DNA from: Hemicentrotus pulcherrimus
Taxonomy: Eukaryota > Echinodermata > Echinoidea > Camarodonta > Strongylocentrotidae
Assembly (NCBI GenBank): GCA_003118195.1
Contig: BEXV01000129.1
Span: 298,334 to 362,333, forward strand
DNA: 64,000 bases
Direction: 5' to 3'
A program made the translations under genes and the position numbers. The notes under the pieces were generated by a model, which worked only from the letters and a program-made list of their open reading frames with translations, did no database searches and was not told the DNA's origin. Positions 13,353-26,155 of the stretch are shown here, piece after piece (position 1 is the first letter of the stretch; each line of letters begins with the position of its first letter).

Positions 13353-13848
13353 CTAGGGGTGCGTTCAAGCGATTTTTTTGAAGCTAGAATCACAAACATG
13401 AATCCCAAATCGAAAATGCCGTTTATAAATACGGTTACTGCTGGAGAGCATTCAAGCGATTTTTCATAAACGCTGATTCTCGCTCATTTCATGCTCAGCC
13501 ACTGCTCATGACACTGTGCAGTTTGACCCAGAAAGTATAGGTCAACTTTGCTGCGTGCTTTCTGTCTGTCTTTACAGTCGACTGTGGGTCAAACAGGAAG
13601 CAGGCCACGATAATGACGTCATAGAATCATGATTCAGATCTCTGTTCGTTCAAGCGAAATTTAGCGACCGTGAATCTGCAGAATCATGATACAAAACGCA
13701 TCTTTTTCAGCGTTTCTTGTTTGTGTTTTTAAACACGTTTATTTTTACGACCGACAACAAATAGCTTGAATGCAACCGTGTTTTAAACTAAACGTCTTTG
13801 AAAACAGTGATTCTAGGGTGAAAAAGTGTCTATTGAACGCACCCTAGG
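13353..13848. mobile_element. ~496-bp MITE with GGGTGCGTTCA termini
   Basis: Left end CTAGGGGTGCGTTCAA, right end TTGAACGCACCCTAGG. A second internal inverted pair is ctagaatcac (13384) and gtgattctag (13807). Such termini recall hAT-type MITEs. The flanks share only a short tat/tatct, so the target duplication is unresolved. No coding sequence. Confidence 0.75.
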
Positions 13849-16241
13849 TATCTTGGACGGGCTACAGGATGATTACGAATCTGAAAGGTCTCCTTGAACT
13901 AATGGAAGATAAATTGGTCGGCTTAGGAAACTGCTTTCATGGGTTTTAAAGGAAGAACATGCGTTTGCCATCCACAATTTGTATGGTAGAACAAACAGTA
14001 TAATTAGAAATATTTCTAGAAATCATGTAGATGTAGAAATCCGTTGATTTTTCTGTATGTTGAGTCAATTTAATTCATCAACTTCTATTCCTTGTCAACT
14101 TGCTATTCAATTATTATTCAAATTAGTTTTGAATGACGTTGGTAGAATTTTATTTATTCATAGTTTTTGTGGACTTAAGGATTTCTGGAATTGCAAGTAT
14201 TACAACCCTTATTCAAAAATTTGGTAAACTTGTAGAAGAATCATGAAACACACTATTTGATAAAAAATATGTGTATATTTTTAAAGAAATCTTAGGTATT
14301 TGCTGGTAATTGCCTTAATTACTTAACCATTTTACTGCCAGTCTAGAGTTGTACATTCGCTATGGGTGAGTGGAATACTACAATTGTAGTGACTGCTGGA
14401 ATAAAAAGGAGACAATTAACTTTGGGCAAAATTTCTTATCTCACAAAAAAGTAAATCTCTTAAATGTTTCCATCATTATCACAGTAGTGACATTAGAAAC
14501 GTTATTTTGAAACGTGATTGTAGTCTATTCTTCAATAGTTCGCTCTGTTAATAATTGATGCCATTATTGTTGATGTTGCCCTGGGAAGGTTTTCCAAGGT
14601 AGGATCTCAAGGATCTCAAATTAGGCATGAAATTGTTCTGCTTGTACAAGCACATTAACTAGTGACATGCTGGGATATGCTACAAGATTTTTTCTTCTTC
14701 TTTTAATAGAACTACATTTTAAATTTACCCCCTCGAAATGAGTGACAGTTACCATTCTGCCTGGGTATAGATGCTCTTTCTTTCGTTTTTGCCTGTCCCC
14801 CCCCTCAAATTCCTTTTTCTTTATCCCCTTCTAATTATTTTCTCACTCTTTTTCCTTTCCATATCTCTTTTATCCGTAAGGATTTGTATCGTAATGACTC
14901 TAGCTCTGAAAAAAAGAGAATGTATTGGATGTTGTAGGCTTGTCAGTACAGTTCAGAAACTATGTGGTGAGATTTCTACAGGTGGTAAAAATGGAACTGT
15001 TCCATAATTCAGACTCTCTGAGGCAGAGTTAACAGATTTCTGGAATATTTATTTTTTGATTGAAGCTTGGAGAGAAAACAAGGATACTTTTCATGAGTAC
15101 TCGATGTAAGAGAACCAGCCAGACACCAATTACAGGATATAATCTGTATAGTATTCATCCCAATTCCAAAGAAAACTATCAATCCCACGAAAGAATCGGA
15201 AGAAAGAAAATGTTTTTCAAGTCTGATTTTGTTTTGCACCTCCATGAATCAATGCATGGGTGAGGTGGACCTACTTTGAACAATTCCCAGAGTGTTTCGG
15301 ATTACTATTTTTATCCGCAGCACCCCAGAGAGCAACTCCAAATAAAGCCGCTATGTATGGCGCAAGGTGCGAAACGATGGCCCGAACTCCGAGAGGTGTT
15401 TCACGGGCCAAGAGAATTAGACCGAAAGTCTTTCACCAATTCTCATAGCTTAAGTCTGAAGTAGAGGTGTCAAATTTTGTCTTTTCCTCTCCTTCTCTCT
15501 CTCTCTCTCCCCCCAACTTTGTGTTTTTCATTGGATGAGATCAAATAAGTAACCTAAGATATGTAGAGAGATATTGGAATGCACTTTGGGGAAAACTTAA
15601 AAAAGTAGAAAGCTTTAAAACAAAGATTTGTAGCAAATAAAGATTTGGTGTAAGCTTTCATCTGTAGGTTGATGCTGTCCATGGTGATGTTAATGGGAAT
15701 GTATCAAGTTTTATGAACACCAAACAATACTTTGGTGGACTTTTTTACTGCTCATACAGTAGAGGAACTTGTTACCCTGTCTCCAATAGAAAGACACTTG
15801 TTCAGTGACTGATTCTGGTTAAGAGAATCATCCATTTTGTTGTTGTATTGCTACGCAAGTATCTTTTGGCAAAAAATGAGAGGGGGGGGGGATGGACTAA
15901 CCTTATTGTTTTTCTGATTGTATTAATACCAGCTAATTATCAGGGAGGACTTCCACTTTAGGGTGGTCACATTATTTTTCAAACATGACTGTAAAAATAT
16001 GTTTCAACTCCATGGTTAAAAGATGAGGATGAAAACATTTAATACAAAATATATATTGGTTAGAGTTGGCTCGGAGATGTACTTCTTCCTTGCATTTTTT
16101 TCAGTTGGTCCTCTACAGCGTTTCCTTCCAAAGACCACAACATCAAAGGATGATTCATATTCCAAGGTCTCCCCTCCTCCTCAGGTCACTTTAAGGTCAT
16201 GCTAGACCCCCTGCAGTGTTTGGATAAAGGCTAGACCCTCT

Positions 16242-16484
16242 CTCACCTCACTCACCTCACTCACCTCTCTCTCCCTCCCTCTCTCTCTCTTTGTCTCTCT
16301 CCCTCTATCTATCTCTGTCTCTCTCTTTTTCTGTTTTCCTACATGTCTCCTGTCTATCCACCCCATCTTCTCTCTCTCTTTTCTCCTCCTCTCTCTCCCC
16401 TCTCTCCTCCTCTCTCTCCCCTCTCTCCTCCTCTCTCTCCTCCTCTCTCTCCCCTCTCTCTCTCCCCCCTCTCTCCTCTTCTTG
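16242..16484 (+). repeat. CT-rich low-complexity tract
   Basis: Imperfect CT, CCT and CTCTCCC repeats, including short tandem units of ctctctcccctctctcctc. The open frames here are Ser/Leu/Pro or Arg/Glu artefacts. Confidence 0.95.
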
Positions 16485-17640
16485 CCAAACCTGGGCGATC
16501 CAAAATTCCCAGGGTCCCCACCCACCTATTATCTTAGTCTGTTGATCCAGACATCTTCATTGTTATCAACTCAAGTGGTAGAGTGTAACAATCAGGATGG
16601 AGTGAGATTGATGTATGTCAAGGTGTATACCTCTTGTCATTCGTTGTGAGATAAATCTTTTCAATTCTTATCACTACTTCAGTTATGGATGTGATATGTT
16701 ACTTGATATCATTAAAAGAAAGCTGAAGGCCTCCATGCCAATTTGATAGTGTTCAAAGTACATTTCTGATAACTTGAATAGTTGGTAACAAAAATTTATC
16801 AAATAGAGAAGTTATCAGTGGCTTTAGGTAGAAATATAATTTCAATTAAAACAGAATTTGTTTAAACTTAAGAGTATTGTTTGGATATTTTTTATTTAGT
16901 TGTATGCATTAAAAAAAAAACATGTTGGCCTAAATCTGTTATACACTGTATAGTTATCAGGGTGTCTGAATACATCATAATATTTGTATTGCACATTTGA
17001 GATAGTTTCAATAGTACTATAGGGTTCCCAGTGTCAGTGATCTGGTGTAGAGATATTTTTTATTGATGAAAGTTTGTTTTGGTCAGGCATGTAAAAGTGC
17101 AGTTTTTCCACAGAGATTTGTATTCATAATTTTGTTTTTCCTCACCATAATTATTTTTGAGCTCCTGATTTATATTTCTGCGATGGTGCTTACATTATGA
17201 TCTGTCTTAAGGTTGTAAGGTACATGTATAATGATACTAATCGTAGCTTGGCAGAATTTTTGGCAACAAATCCTTTCCAAATATTCATGTCTTGGCATTT
17301 TCTTCCCTCCAAAAGGTAAGATGAACTTCTTGAAGCGAAGAAAAAAATGTTAAACTTTGCCTCGCATGTTCAAACACCCTTGGGAAAGAAAAGGACCCAC
17401 AATTCCACATTACCTGTTCTCCGGTAGCTCTATATCCAATCAGTATGCGTAATGAAGAGACTTAACATTCCCTGACCTCCAATGCTTATTTGATGTTGAT
17501 TTTCAATTTTCCAATCCATTGTTGGGGCTCATGTGACTCTTTGAAGTTCTCATTCTGGTTTAAACTGCGCTTGATTGGAAACATATTTGCTGGAAATGAT
17601 ATTCAGGATTGATCATTGTTACTACAGGTCTGCATCGGAA

Positions 17641-17800
17641 AGAGAATCAGGAATCGAGGAGGGAGAAAGAGAGAGACAGAGATGCAGAGATAGAGAGAGA
17701 TAGAGTGACAGAGTGAGAGAAACTGAGAGAGAGAGAGAGAGACAGACAGACAGGGAGATAAGATAACAAGAGAGAGGAAAAGGGGGTGGGAGAGGAGGGG
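17641..17800 (+). repeat. GA-rich low-complexity tract
   Basis: Imperfect GA, GACA and GAGATA repeats directly before the duplicated block at 17820. Confidence 0.9.
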
Positions 17801-17819
17801 ATAAAATCAATCAGACCAA

Positions 17820-18002
17820 GATATCTTGGGATATCATCCTGACCAACTATCCAGCTAATTTGCTACTTCGGTCTAATGAAGACGGTCGCGAACTATCCCG
17901 CTAGTTGGGAAATAGAAGGATATTTTGCAAACTAGACTGAGATATCTTGGGATATTATCCCGACCAACTATCCAGCTAATTTGCTACTTCGGTCTAATGA
18001 AG
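17820..18002 (+). repeat. Direct duplication, 121-bp spacing
   Basis: A 62-base segment at 17820-17881 (gatatcttgggatatcatcc ... gctacttcggtctaatgaag) recurs at 17941-18002 with two or three changes. The sequence between and after contains inverted pieces (actatccCgctagttggg, aactggatagtttgcgatcg). Confidence 0.9.
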
Positions 18003-21000
18003 ATGCAAATAACTGGATAGTTTGCGATCGGGATAGTTCAAATAGCTGGATATTTGGCAATCTTGAGATAGTGAGGACAGGCCTATTCTAAAGCTTTCTT
18101 AACACTTCTACTACTGCTACTACTAGAAGTGGTGGTGGTGGTGGGGGTTACAATGAACATGTTCATTCATTTAAAGAACTTTGTGGCGACGTTTCCTCGA
18201 TATAGTAGACATTCATGGTTGTTGATTTTGATGAAAGTATTTGTTCATGCATTGTATGAACATGCATTGTATGAACTTCTTACATTTTTTTCTTCAAGAA
18301 TATGTTGCATGAGCATCCCTGGAGGCCATTAATATCTCTGAGGTTATTCAAAGTGACTTCAGAGATTTTCCAGAAATATTATGGAAGAACAGAGTACTCT
18401 TTATTGATTTCCATAATGATTCATGTTCAACAATAATTGATTTGAGTGATCTTTGCAGTAGGTTTGATGCAAGCTACTGATGCATATTTGCGGTGACAAC
18501 CATAAACACGATTGACCACAATGAACTGTCATTGTACCGAAGTGAATGCTAGTTTCGGATCTTAGTGCGGTCCAGGACTGTGGTCCGACAGGAGAATTGT
18601 GGAAGTGTCACTCGTAGCCACGCAAGTATATATGAACTTGTTAATTGAGCACTGTCTGTGTCTATTGCAATATGCATCATATATTTTTTTCAAAGTTAAT
18701 TAAGTTGATGATCCAGAAGATTTGTATTTATATGGGGATATAGTTTGCATGCAGGTATGTGGTTAGAACCTTTGTCATAGCATAGCAAAACAAATAAATA
18801 AATAACTAAAACAACAAAAATAGAAACAGAGGGCACTAGCATTCCGATACAGAGAATGCAAAAAGTTGTGGTGATCGACACATTCTTCATGTTCCCCACA
18901 ACCTCTGAAAACAACGAAGTGCTTTAAAACTTGCAACATTTGGACAGTAAATCTTGCCAAAGTGTGGTCCAATCTATCTTGAAGTCACCCATGGAGAATC
19001 TTATCATTCATGAGGTTTATACTGTGTGGCATCTGAGGTATAACTCCACTCCATGACTAATTCAAGAGGATAAAGGATCCACTGAAGAGGCGTTTGAGAT
19101 GTGGTCTGTGAATATTAATCCAAAGTCTTGAGGTCCCATATCAAATAGTCCAGACATATTGGTGAGCCCCGCAGAAAGAATTGCTTGAATGGTCCCATTG
19201 GTTTCTCCGTCAATTGTCTGGTAGGAGTTGAGCTTCTTCTTGGAAATAATGCAAGACAACAATGTTTCATATGTTCATAAAGATTTATGACACATCGTTT
19301 ATTATCTCCAAACTATAAACAAGGGAACCATTCTTTCCCAGCATCTAATTTGACTTGAGAATATCTGATAAATAAGTACATGTAGATAGGCGATAGATTG
19401 TATTGTATTGATACAATTGTATGCATACTTTTTAAGCAAAGGCTATTCTTGGTAACCTAAAAGCTTGCCTGAGGCTTGCCCGAGGCTTGCCTGACATAGC
19501 AAGTAATGTATGCAGACTGGATTCCAAGTATTATAGTTCATTCATTTATTAATGAAAAGTCAATGGAATAACTGGACTGTTGACAGTAGGACCCCAGGAA
19601 GGAAATATTCATACATTTTAATATGTTAGTAAACCTGTTTATTGAACCACTCCTTGAAGAAAATGTTGATTATTACTCTTAAAAGGGTAGAAAGAAAAGG
19701 ATTCTACAAAGGGGATTCCACCAGAAAGGGTGCATCATGTGCTGCTATGACAGGTCTGTTTCACAAACCAGCTGTTATGATCATCCAGACACTAGAAGTG
19801 TCATCCCAGGTCAACTGGGGTCAACGGCTAGACACTAGTCCCTTTCTATAGCTGCGTTCATACTTAACAAGTTACATCCTCATTTTGATTACCGGGGTAT
19901 TCATAATCGTTTGGCCCAATGTATTGGTTAAGGGTGTTTATATGGTATGTGTCTACAATAAAGTGGGTTTGGCTTGCAAAGTTATACTAATAATCTCCAA
20001 TATTAGAATACTGACTTTTTGCAAGGTGTTCCTTCATCCCCTTTATGTAAGGGTATTAATTCATTCAAATCATTTTCATGTTCATTTTGTTCTTGTTATT
20101 CCCTCCTCAGAACCTTTTAGATTTTGAGTGAGTCGAGAATGGCAGCAAGCCATTAAATATTGCAATTTTTATCATAAAATTGTTATTTAACTTTGAATGT
20201 TTTACGCTTAGTGGTGTTCGTAAAAATTCATTATAATGGTGAAAGCAATTTTTTTTTTTTTTTTTTTTTTTTGTGGGTCTCACCTCGATTCAATAGCTTT
20301 AGTTTTTTGTCATAAAGGATACCGGTAATACTATTGCCTTGGTTCCAAACTTCAGCAAAGTGTCTGGATATCATCCTCCAGTGAGAACACAGCCTCAAAA
20401 CCTGAAAGTACTTCTCTCATATTCTCTGATTCACGATGAGAGAATCAATTGGTTTATTGGGACGGGTTATGTTATGGTTAGTGACTGTGTGTCAGTCAGT
20501 GAGGTTCGGTAAGTAGCTATCAGATCCCATTGTGAGTAATCCATGAGAACTCTGCTCAAATGGTCTACTCTTCCTTGGTGTTGGGTAAATTTTGTCCAGT
20601 TCCATTTCCGTACTCCTTGAAAAGAGAAAATTGAGTGGGGATAAATTGATGATAAAGGTTAAAAATCTGGGACAACAGAGGCTTAGATAGGACATCTTTT
20701 TAGAAAGTGTATTCTTCATGTTCTTCCTTCTTTTTAATTTCTTTTCTTTTTCAAATGATGTCTTTTCTTCCTCTTCATCCCACCCCCACCCCCTTCGCCT
20801 CTTTGTTTTAATCTTCTCCTTGTTTTAATCTTTTCTTGATCAAGATATGTTTGATCATGGAAATGTGGTATGTTAGATTTTAAAAAGCTTTAGCCAATAG
20901 ACTAAAGTGCTCCCACACTGTAGATGATGCTTGTCTTCTAAAGAGAGATTATCAATCTCTATATTGCTGTATAAACATACATTTCTCTGAAAAGTCCCTT

Positions 21001-21831
21001 GATTTAATAAACTATCCAAATAACATAGACTAAAGATAACAATTATATGACTTTTTTCTATCACCAAAGTTGCACAATATTTTGTCTTCATCTTGCAAGG
21101 GACACACATGTTATGAAATAGCTGGAATTTCATGAAACTTACTTGTAAATTGAAAGTAAATTGAAGATTAATATTGTCATCAAACGTATATTAACCTAGA
21201 GAAATGATTTCTACATCTGTATTGATACTGACCCCGCCTGTCGCCAAAACTTTGTGATGAAGAATGCTGGGTGACATTGTTGCCCACCAAAGTGGTAATG
21301 GTATATTCATAAGGGTAGATATATGACCCTCTTAATTGCTTTACCAAACAATCTCTATAACAGAAAGGAAGGATGCAATTCATCTTTGTTCAGCTATTAT
21401 GACGTCAAGTGGTAATATTCATATAATGGGCTCTATGAAAGAAATGGTGGCCTTTGTGTAGAATTTATGTGTATAGACCCTATAAAAATATCTGATTCTT
21501 CTTCCAGTGACAGAGTTATTTTCTTTGACTCTCTGAAAATTTATTCCTAGCTTATTGCATTGTAGGTGTGATGGTTAATGAACAAAATTCACAATTGCTA
21601 CCAGAGCTAAACCCTGACTCTCGTAATTTTCATGAAACTAAACCAAACTAAACTAAACTTTAACTATGGACAGCTTTGAAACAAAATTGTGTGTAGATTC
21701 AGTTTTAACAGGCCATCACTTGTAGATTTTTTTTTCTTTTCATATTGATATTAGCATAAATACTCTAAGACGGTATTGTTTTCTGATCATTTGCTTTTGA
21801 GAAGAAATTAGAAGAAAGATCACATGAGTAT

Positions 21832-22070
21832 AATTTGTCACATTTATTTAAATTTATGTGACTGTTTGAAGGCTGTTACCATGAAACTCAAGTGTCAGCA
21901 GATATACAGTATTCAGAGAAACCTTCTCCTTAGTTAAAAAAAAAATGATTATAAAATACAATTTGTCACATTTATTTAATTTTTGTGACTGTTTGAAGGC
22001 TGTTACCATAAAACTCAAGTGTCAGCAGATATATAGGTTTCAGAGAAACTTTCTCTTTTGAATTTTGTGG
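21832..22070 (+). repeat. 128-bp tandem duplication
   Basis: aatttgtcacatttatttaa starts at 21832 and 21960. Both units run through gtgactgtttgaaggctgtt, aaactcaagtgtcagcagat and ttcagagaaac with few differences. Confidence 0.9.
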
Positions 22071-22489
22071 GGGGGAAAAAGTATGATTATTGAAATCTAA
22101 GAAATTTGTACTGATATATCTCTCGGCTTTGAATTTGTTCTTGACCCCTATTCCCAAACGTTCCATTGCAATTTAGAGTGCCATTTTATTGTTATTGGTA
22201 GTGATGTTTGTCATTCAGAAACACTTGCTACTTCTAGACCAGTGGTCTATCATCCAGACTTTGTATTGTGTAAGGGTTAAATGGAACAGGACGATAAAAA
22301 TGTTTGTTGTTCAGATAAAGTTAAACCCTGTCTTACACCTTTTTGTTGATCATGGTCTCGACACCAAGAACTTATGCTAATATAAATCCAGACATTTTCG
22401 TGAATTGTTCAGGATTACCATTTCACCGCAAGAAGCTTTTATGAATTACTGAAGATTCAGCGTTTTTTTTCCTTCAAATTGTGTTTTAT

Positions 22490-22917
22490 TTAAAGGGATC
22501 GTTTAACAATGTTAAATCGGAAATACACAGCCCTACATGTTATCAGTGTCTGTGATAAGGTGTAATATTGAAGCCCTAAAAAAAAATTGCGCTTCAAAAT
22601 GATCAACAAGTGCCTCAAAAAAGTAAAAATCTTTGAGTGACCAGTTTTACCATACTTGTTTTCCCCAAAAGACTGTAGTGTTATGAAAACCGTCGGGCAA
22701 ACAGTTTTCAAATTTTGTAATTCCAATCATAAATATCTTGATAATCAGACAGGCGATCGGCTTATAAAAGTCAAGGGATTCACTGACCTAAAGGTTTATA
22801 ATTATCATTGCATCATGAGCTAAATCCAGAATTTGTTTCAGAATCTGAGGCAAAGTTACCAGATCCCTGTAACCTTATCATCTGTACAGAACCAAAACGC
22901 CCTTCCGGCTCCAAATA
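22490..22917 (-). mobile_element. Composite repeat: hairpin remnant plus ~380 bp body (copy 2)
   Basis: On the minus strand this aligns along its length with 61287-61712. The hairpin remnant (22879-22917, cgcccttccggctccaaa) sits at the same end of the body. Shared segments include tttagctcat, atcgcctgtctgattatcaa, and the ttaaagggatcg terminus at 22490. Confidence 0.78.
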
Positions 22918-25900
22918 TTCTGAAGTCATTTGTTTGATTGAGTTCTTGAGTTTTTTTATACATTTGTGATGATTAATGTACAATGATGAAGGATAATGAG
23001 GTATATGGATATTACATTTAGGCCATGCTCAATCATGATGAACTCAAGGGGAATTTGGGGCAGGTTATCAGGGCAAGAAAGGATGTAATCGAAAGACGAG
23101 AAGAAGAAGAAAAAAAAAGTTTGGTTTATGAAGGAAGGATGGGAGACAGCGTGGGTTTCATTTCGCTCTTCAGGTTGGTCAGGTTCCCTGTGTGTCAAGG
23201 TCCTGGGTAAGATGTGGTGTCGAAATCCAGATGAGACTTCACGTAGTGCATTCAACCTGCTCTGGAAGATCAGCTAATATGGATGGATGGATTCATGATT
23301 TTAGTTGAGTGGGATGCAAGAGAGTAGAGATGATAGTTCTTAGAATTGTCAGTACACTTGGTATTGAGATTGGTAGGGGAAATTATGCAATTCACATGTC
23401 TCGGAGGGCTTTTCTCCATTGTGGTGGAAGGAATTTTAAGGTGGGTAGATCTGTCATGTATCAAATGTGCATGAGGGTGCCCCCTCCCTTTGTGAAAGAG
23501 TAGGGGCACCCTTTTCAACAATTATGCTACCAGAGGCTCTGTACAATAATATCACAAAGAACAAGTGTTATCAGTTATAGAGGAACAAGAGTATTGTTTT
23601 CTATGTTTTGGGGAATGAATTGAAATAGAGGAATATAATTATGCTGGAATAAAAAAGAATAGATAGAAGACAGATATAGAATATCATGGAATGGAAAAGA
23701 GGGAGAGAGATTAGCAAAAACCGGGTAAAAGAAAGGTAGATGAAAGAGAGAGAGGGAGATAAAATGTCATTATGGGATGACTATGAACAAGCTATTAAGG
23801 GGGAGGGGGGGGGGGGCAATTACCCCCGTTTTGAAATCACCCACCAAATCATATCAGACATTACAGCTTTCTGGTCTTGATTCATTATTGAGACCACTTG
23901 ACAAGTAAATGTGCTTCTAATAATGAATTGGGTGTGAAGCGGAGGACATGAGTTTCCTACTAGCTTGCTTAACCATGTTATTCTCAAATCACATTTGGAA
24001 TATAAAGGGTATGTTATAATTATAGTAAATTTCCATGGTTAACCAAAGACATTTGGAATTACATCTTATCAACTTATTCCAATTATCTCAATCATTTACT
24101 TTTACTCATTTGAATTGTAAGATTTTATTGGTATCTATTGTAAATCAGAAAACTATGTTACATCTGTGTGATAAAACAACTTTATCTGTATTTAGTTATC
24201 TTGCTACTGGAAATATATGAAAATTGTATCTTAAAATCTCAGGGGACACCCTATTTATTTCATAAACAGTAATTTTTATGATCCTCAATCTTGAAATCAA
24301 TTTTTTTTTTCATTTTTTTCTTACAAATTATTAACAAACTTTATTGCAGATTTCATTCTTCACATAGTTGATTCTCCACCAGGCTTCTTCATAAACAATC
24401 TTTTTTATTCATCCCACTTTAACAAAGTGCTTAGTTTACCCAACTAACCATGTTGTATACATATTCCATAGTAACCACTGCATTCATTAATGCTAAAATC
24501 ATAAATGACATTTCTTTTGACTTTCAAAACCGATTTGAAGAGATGCAAGGTTAAATTTTGTTGAAAATAAAACACATTTTACTTATCTTCGAATGACACC
24601 ATGGGATAAACCTGAAGCATGATGCTAATAGGGACGGATTTGATTCGTAGACTAGGGGGTACTACTGCAACCCCCTGAGAAAGTTTATCTGAAGCCTGCA
24701 CTCTCATCTTTCTCCTAAACATTTGTTTCCAATTGTCTGAATCAAATCATTTCAGGAAATGAACGTGAATGCGAACCCCTTCAAACCCCTCAAAAATATA
24801 TCCAGTTCAATGTTCTCCTTGCACGAATAGACAGTCAAGATGATTTAATTTCTTATGTACTGCAGGAGCAATGTTTAGTATGTTGTCTTGAGTAAATGTA
24901 CTTTAAAGGTATGAATATATGTATAAGAGTAAGGGAAAAAAGTTTGTTTTCTATTTGAAAAAAACATTAAGCACAATAATCCCTGCCATTAAAATAAGTT
25001 TTTTCTTACCTGCACATCTAACATGTAGGAGATCTATCACAAAGTATGACTTTAGCATAAACAAGATCGTAAAGGTTTTCAAGAAATCTTAACCAGGGCT
25101 ATTTAAAAATCAAATCATATTGCCTTTAGAACTATATTTGGATTATATAAGAGTTGATCGTATGGATGACACATTGCAATAGCTCTAGACTATCAAAATT
25201 GCAGGAGATTTATTTCCATGAAAGTCTGAGCAGTAGTGTTCAAATTTCTCATCGCATTGACATTTGTCAGAAGGGGAAGAGATTTTATTCATTCATACAA
25301 ACACTTTCTTCCCTTTGTCACTGTAGCGCTATATACAGATGGTAATATTTTATATGCCTCCATCAACATCTATACGATGAAGGACGGAAATAACCCGTGT
25401 GGGTGGGAGGATGGAATCCTAATTCAGGAAATATCTGTGACAATATGTGGCTGACAGCTAGAGAAGAAAACCTCATACCGTCACAATACAATTTCTGATG
25501 TTCAGTGTTTGAAATCTGTTTATATAAACAGTCAAAAGTACTGTATTGTAACCTGCTTCCTTCTTGATTCATTCTAAGTTTAATTGTTACAAGTTGTAGA
25601 TAATGAATCAAATGATATGTACTAAATGTTTCAAACAGGGGCTAGAACAACCAGAGTACCATATCTTGTAAAGGAGTCAAATTTTTTACATATTTGCGAG
25701 GGAAAAGATCAGATTTGTTTAGAGGCAGGCTACACAATATTTTATTCATTTTTTATAAGGTAAATGCACTTACCATATAATTCTTCAATTCCCCTGGTAA
25801 AAAAAGGACATCTTGTCAACGTTTGAAATGATTTTGTTACTTTTCCATTGAGACTGTCCTGTTGAATGTACCAATCAATTTTGCAATTAATAGATTAAAT

Positions 25901-25943
25901 TAATATTTAATATTTTCAAAAATCTTTCTTTACATTTACACAG

Positions 25944-26155
25944 ATCAGCCTCACCCTCCTGAAGAACCAGTCTTTTTCCTGGATGAATATCCCGATGCGA
26001 ACAGATCCAGGATAGAAACCAGAAAACGCCGCTCAATAGCAGGGAACGTTCACAGGAGTCAATATGTCGAGACACTGGTCGTTGTGGATAAATATATGAT
26101 CAAGAAACATGGAAGCGACAAAATCACAGCATATGTTCTCACAATATTTAACATG
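25944..26155 (+). CDS. ADAMTS16/18: ADAMTS exon A: prodomain end, furin site, start of metalloprotease domain
   Basis: 212 bases; acceptor ttacacag, donor gtatgt. It enters in phase 1 (first two bases complete a codon begun upstream) and leaves in phase 0. It encodes about 70 residues. An NRS sequon lies just before the furin-type site RKRR (codons 26021-26032), so the mature enzyme should begin SIAGNVHRS. The [10 protein letters not shown] strand and AYVLTIFNM helix are typical of the ADAMTS catalytic-domain start. The preceding [10 protein letters not shown] stretch corresponds to the end of the ADAMTS16/18 prodomain. The phase-1 entry proves at least one more coding exon upstream. Confidence 0.95.

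Larger units (their letters stand above)
1..25943 (+). other. Non-coding stretch upstream of first visible ADAMTS exon
   Basis: No exon could be supported here. The open frames are short, lack splice context or have low-complexity composition, and none matches an ADAMTS prodomain. Because exon A enters in phase 1, at least its nearest part is intron of that gene. Supported content: palindromic repeats, SINE copies, tandem duplications, CT/GA tracts, and homopolymer runs at 1-22, 5803-5820 and 20249-20272, all listed separately. Small prodomain exons could be hidden. Confidence 0.6.

Noticed and set aside
15276..15464. Candidate exon after ttttatccgcag (HPREQLQIKP...)
   Set aside because: Acceptor-like sequence present but the donor is poor and the peptide matches nothing recognised.
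16202..16545. Ser/Leu/Pro-rich and Arg/Glu-rich open frames
   Set aside because: Translations of a CT-rich microsatellite.
19642..19851. FYKGDSTRKG...CAAMTGLF, tested as a prodomain exon resembling the CFYQG..C.GL.G segment
   Set aside because: The resemblance is very short, the key Cys before FY is Gly, and there is no matching splice context.
23475..23512. Inverted pair gggtgcccc / ggggcaccc
   Set aside because: Short isolated stem in G/C-rich sequence with no second copy. Likely chance.
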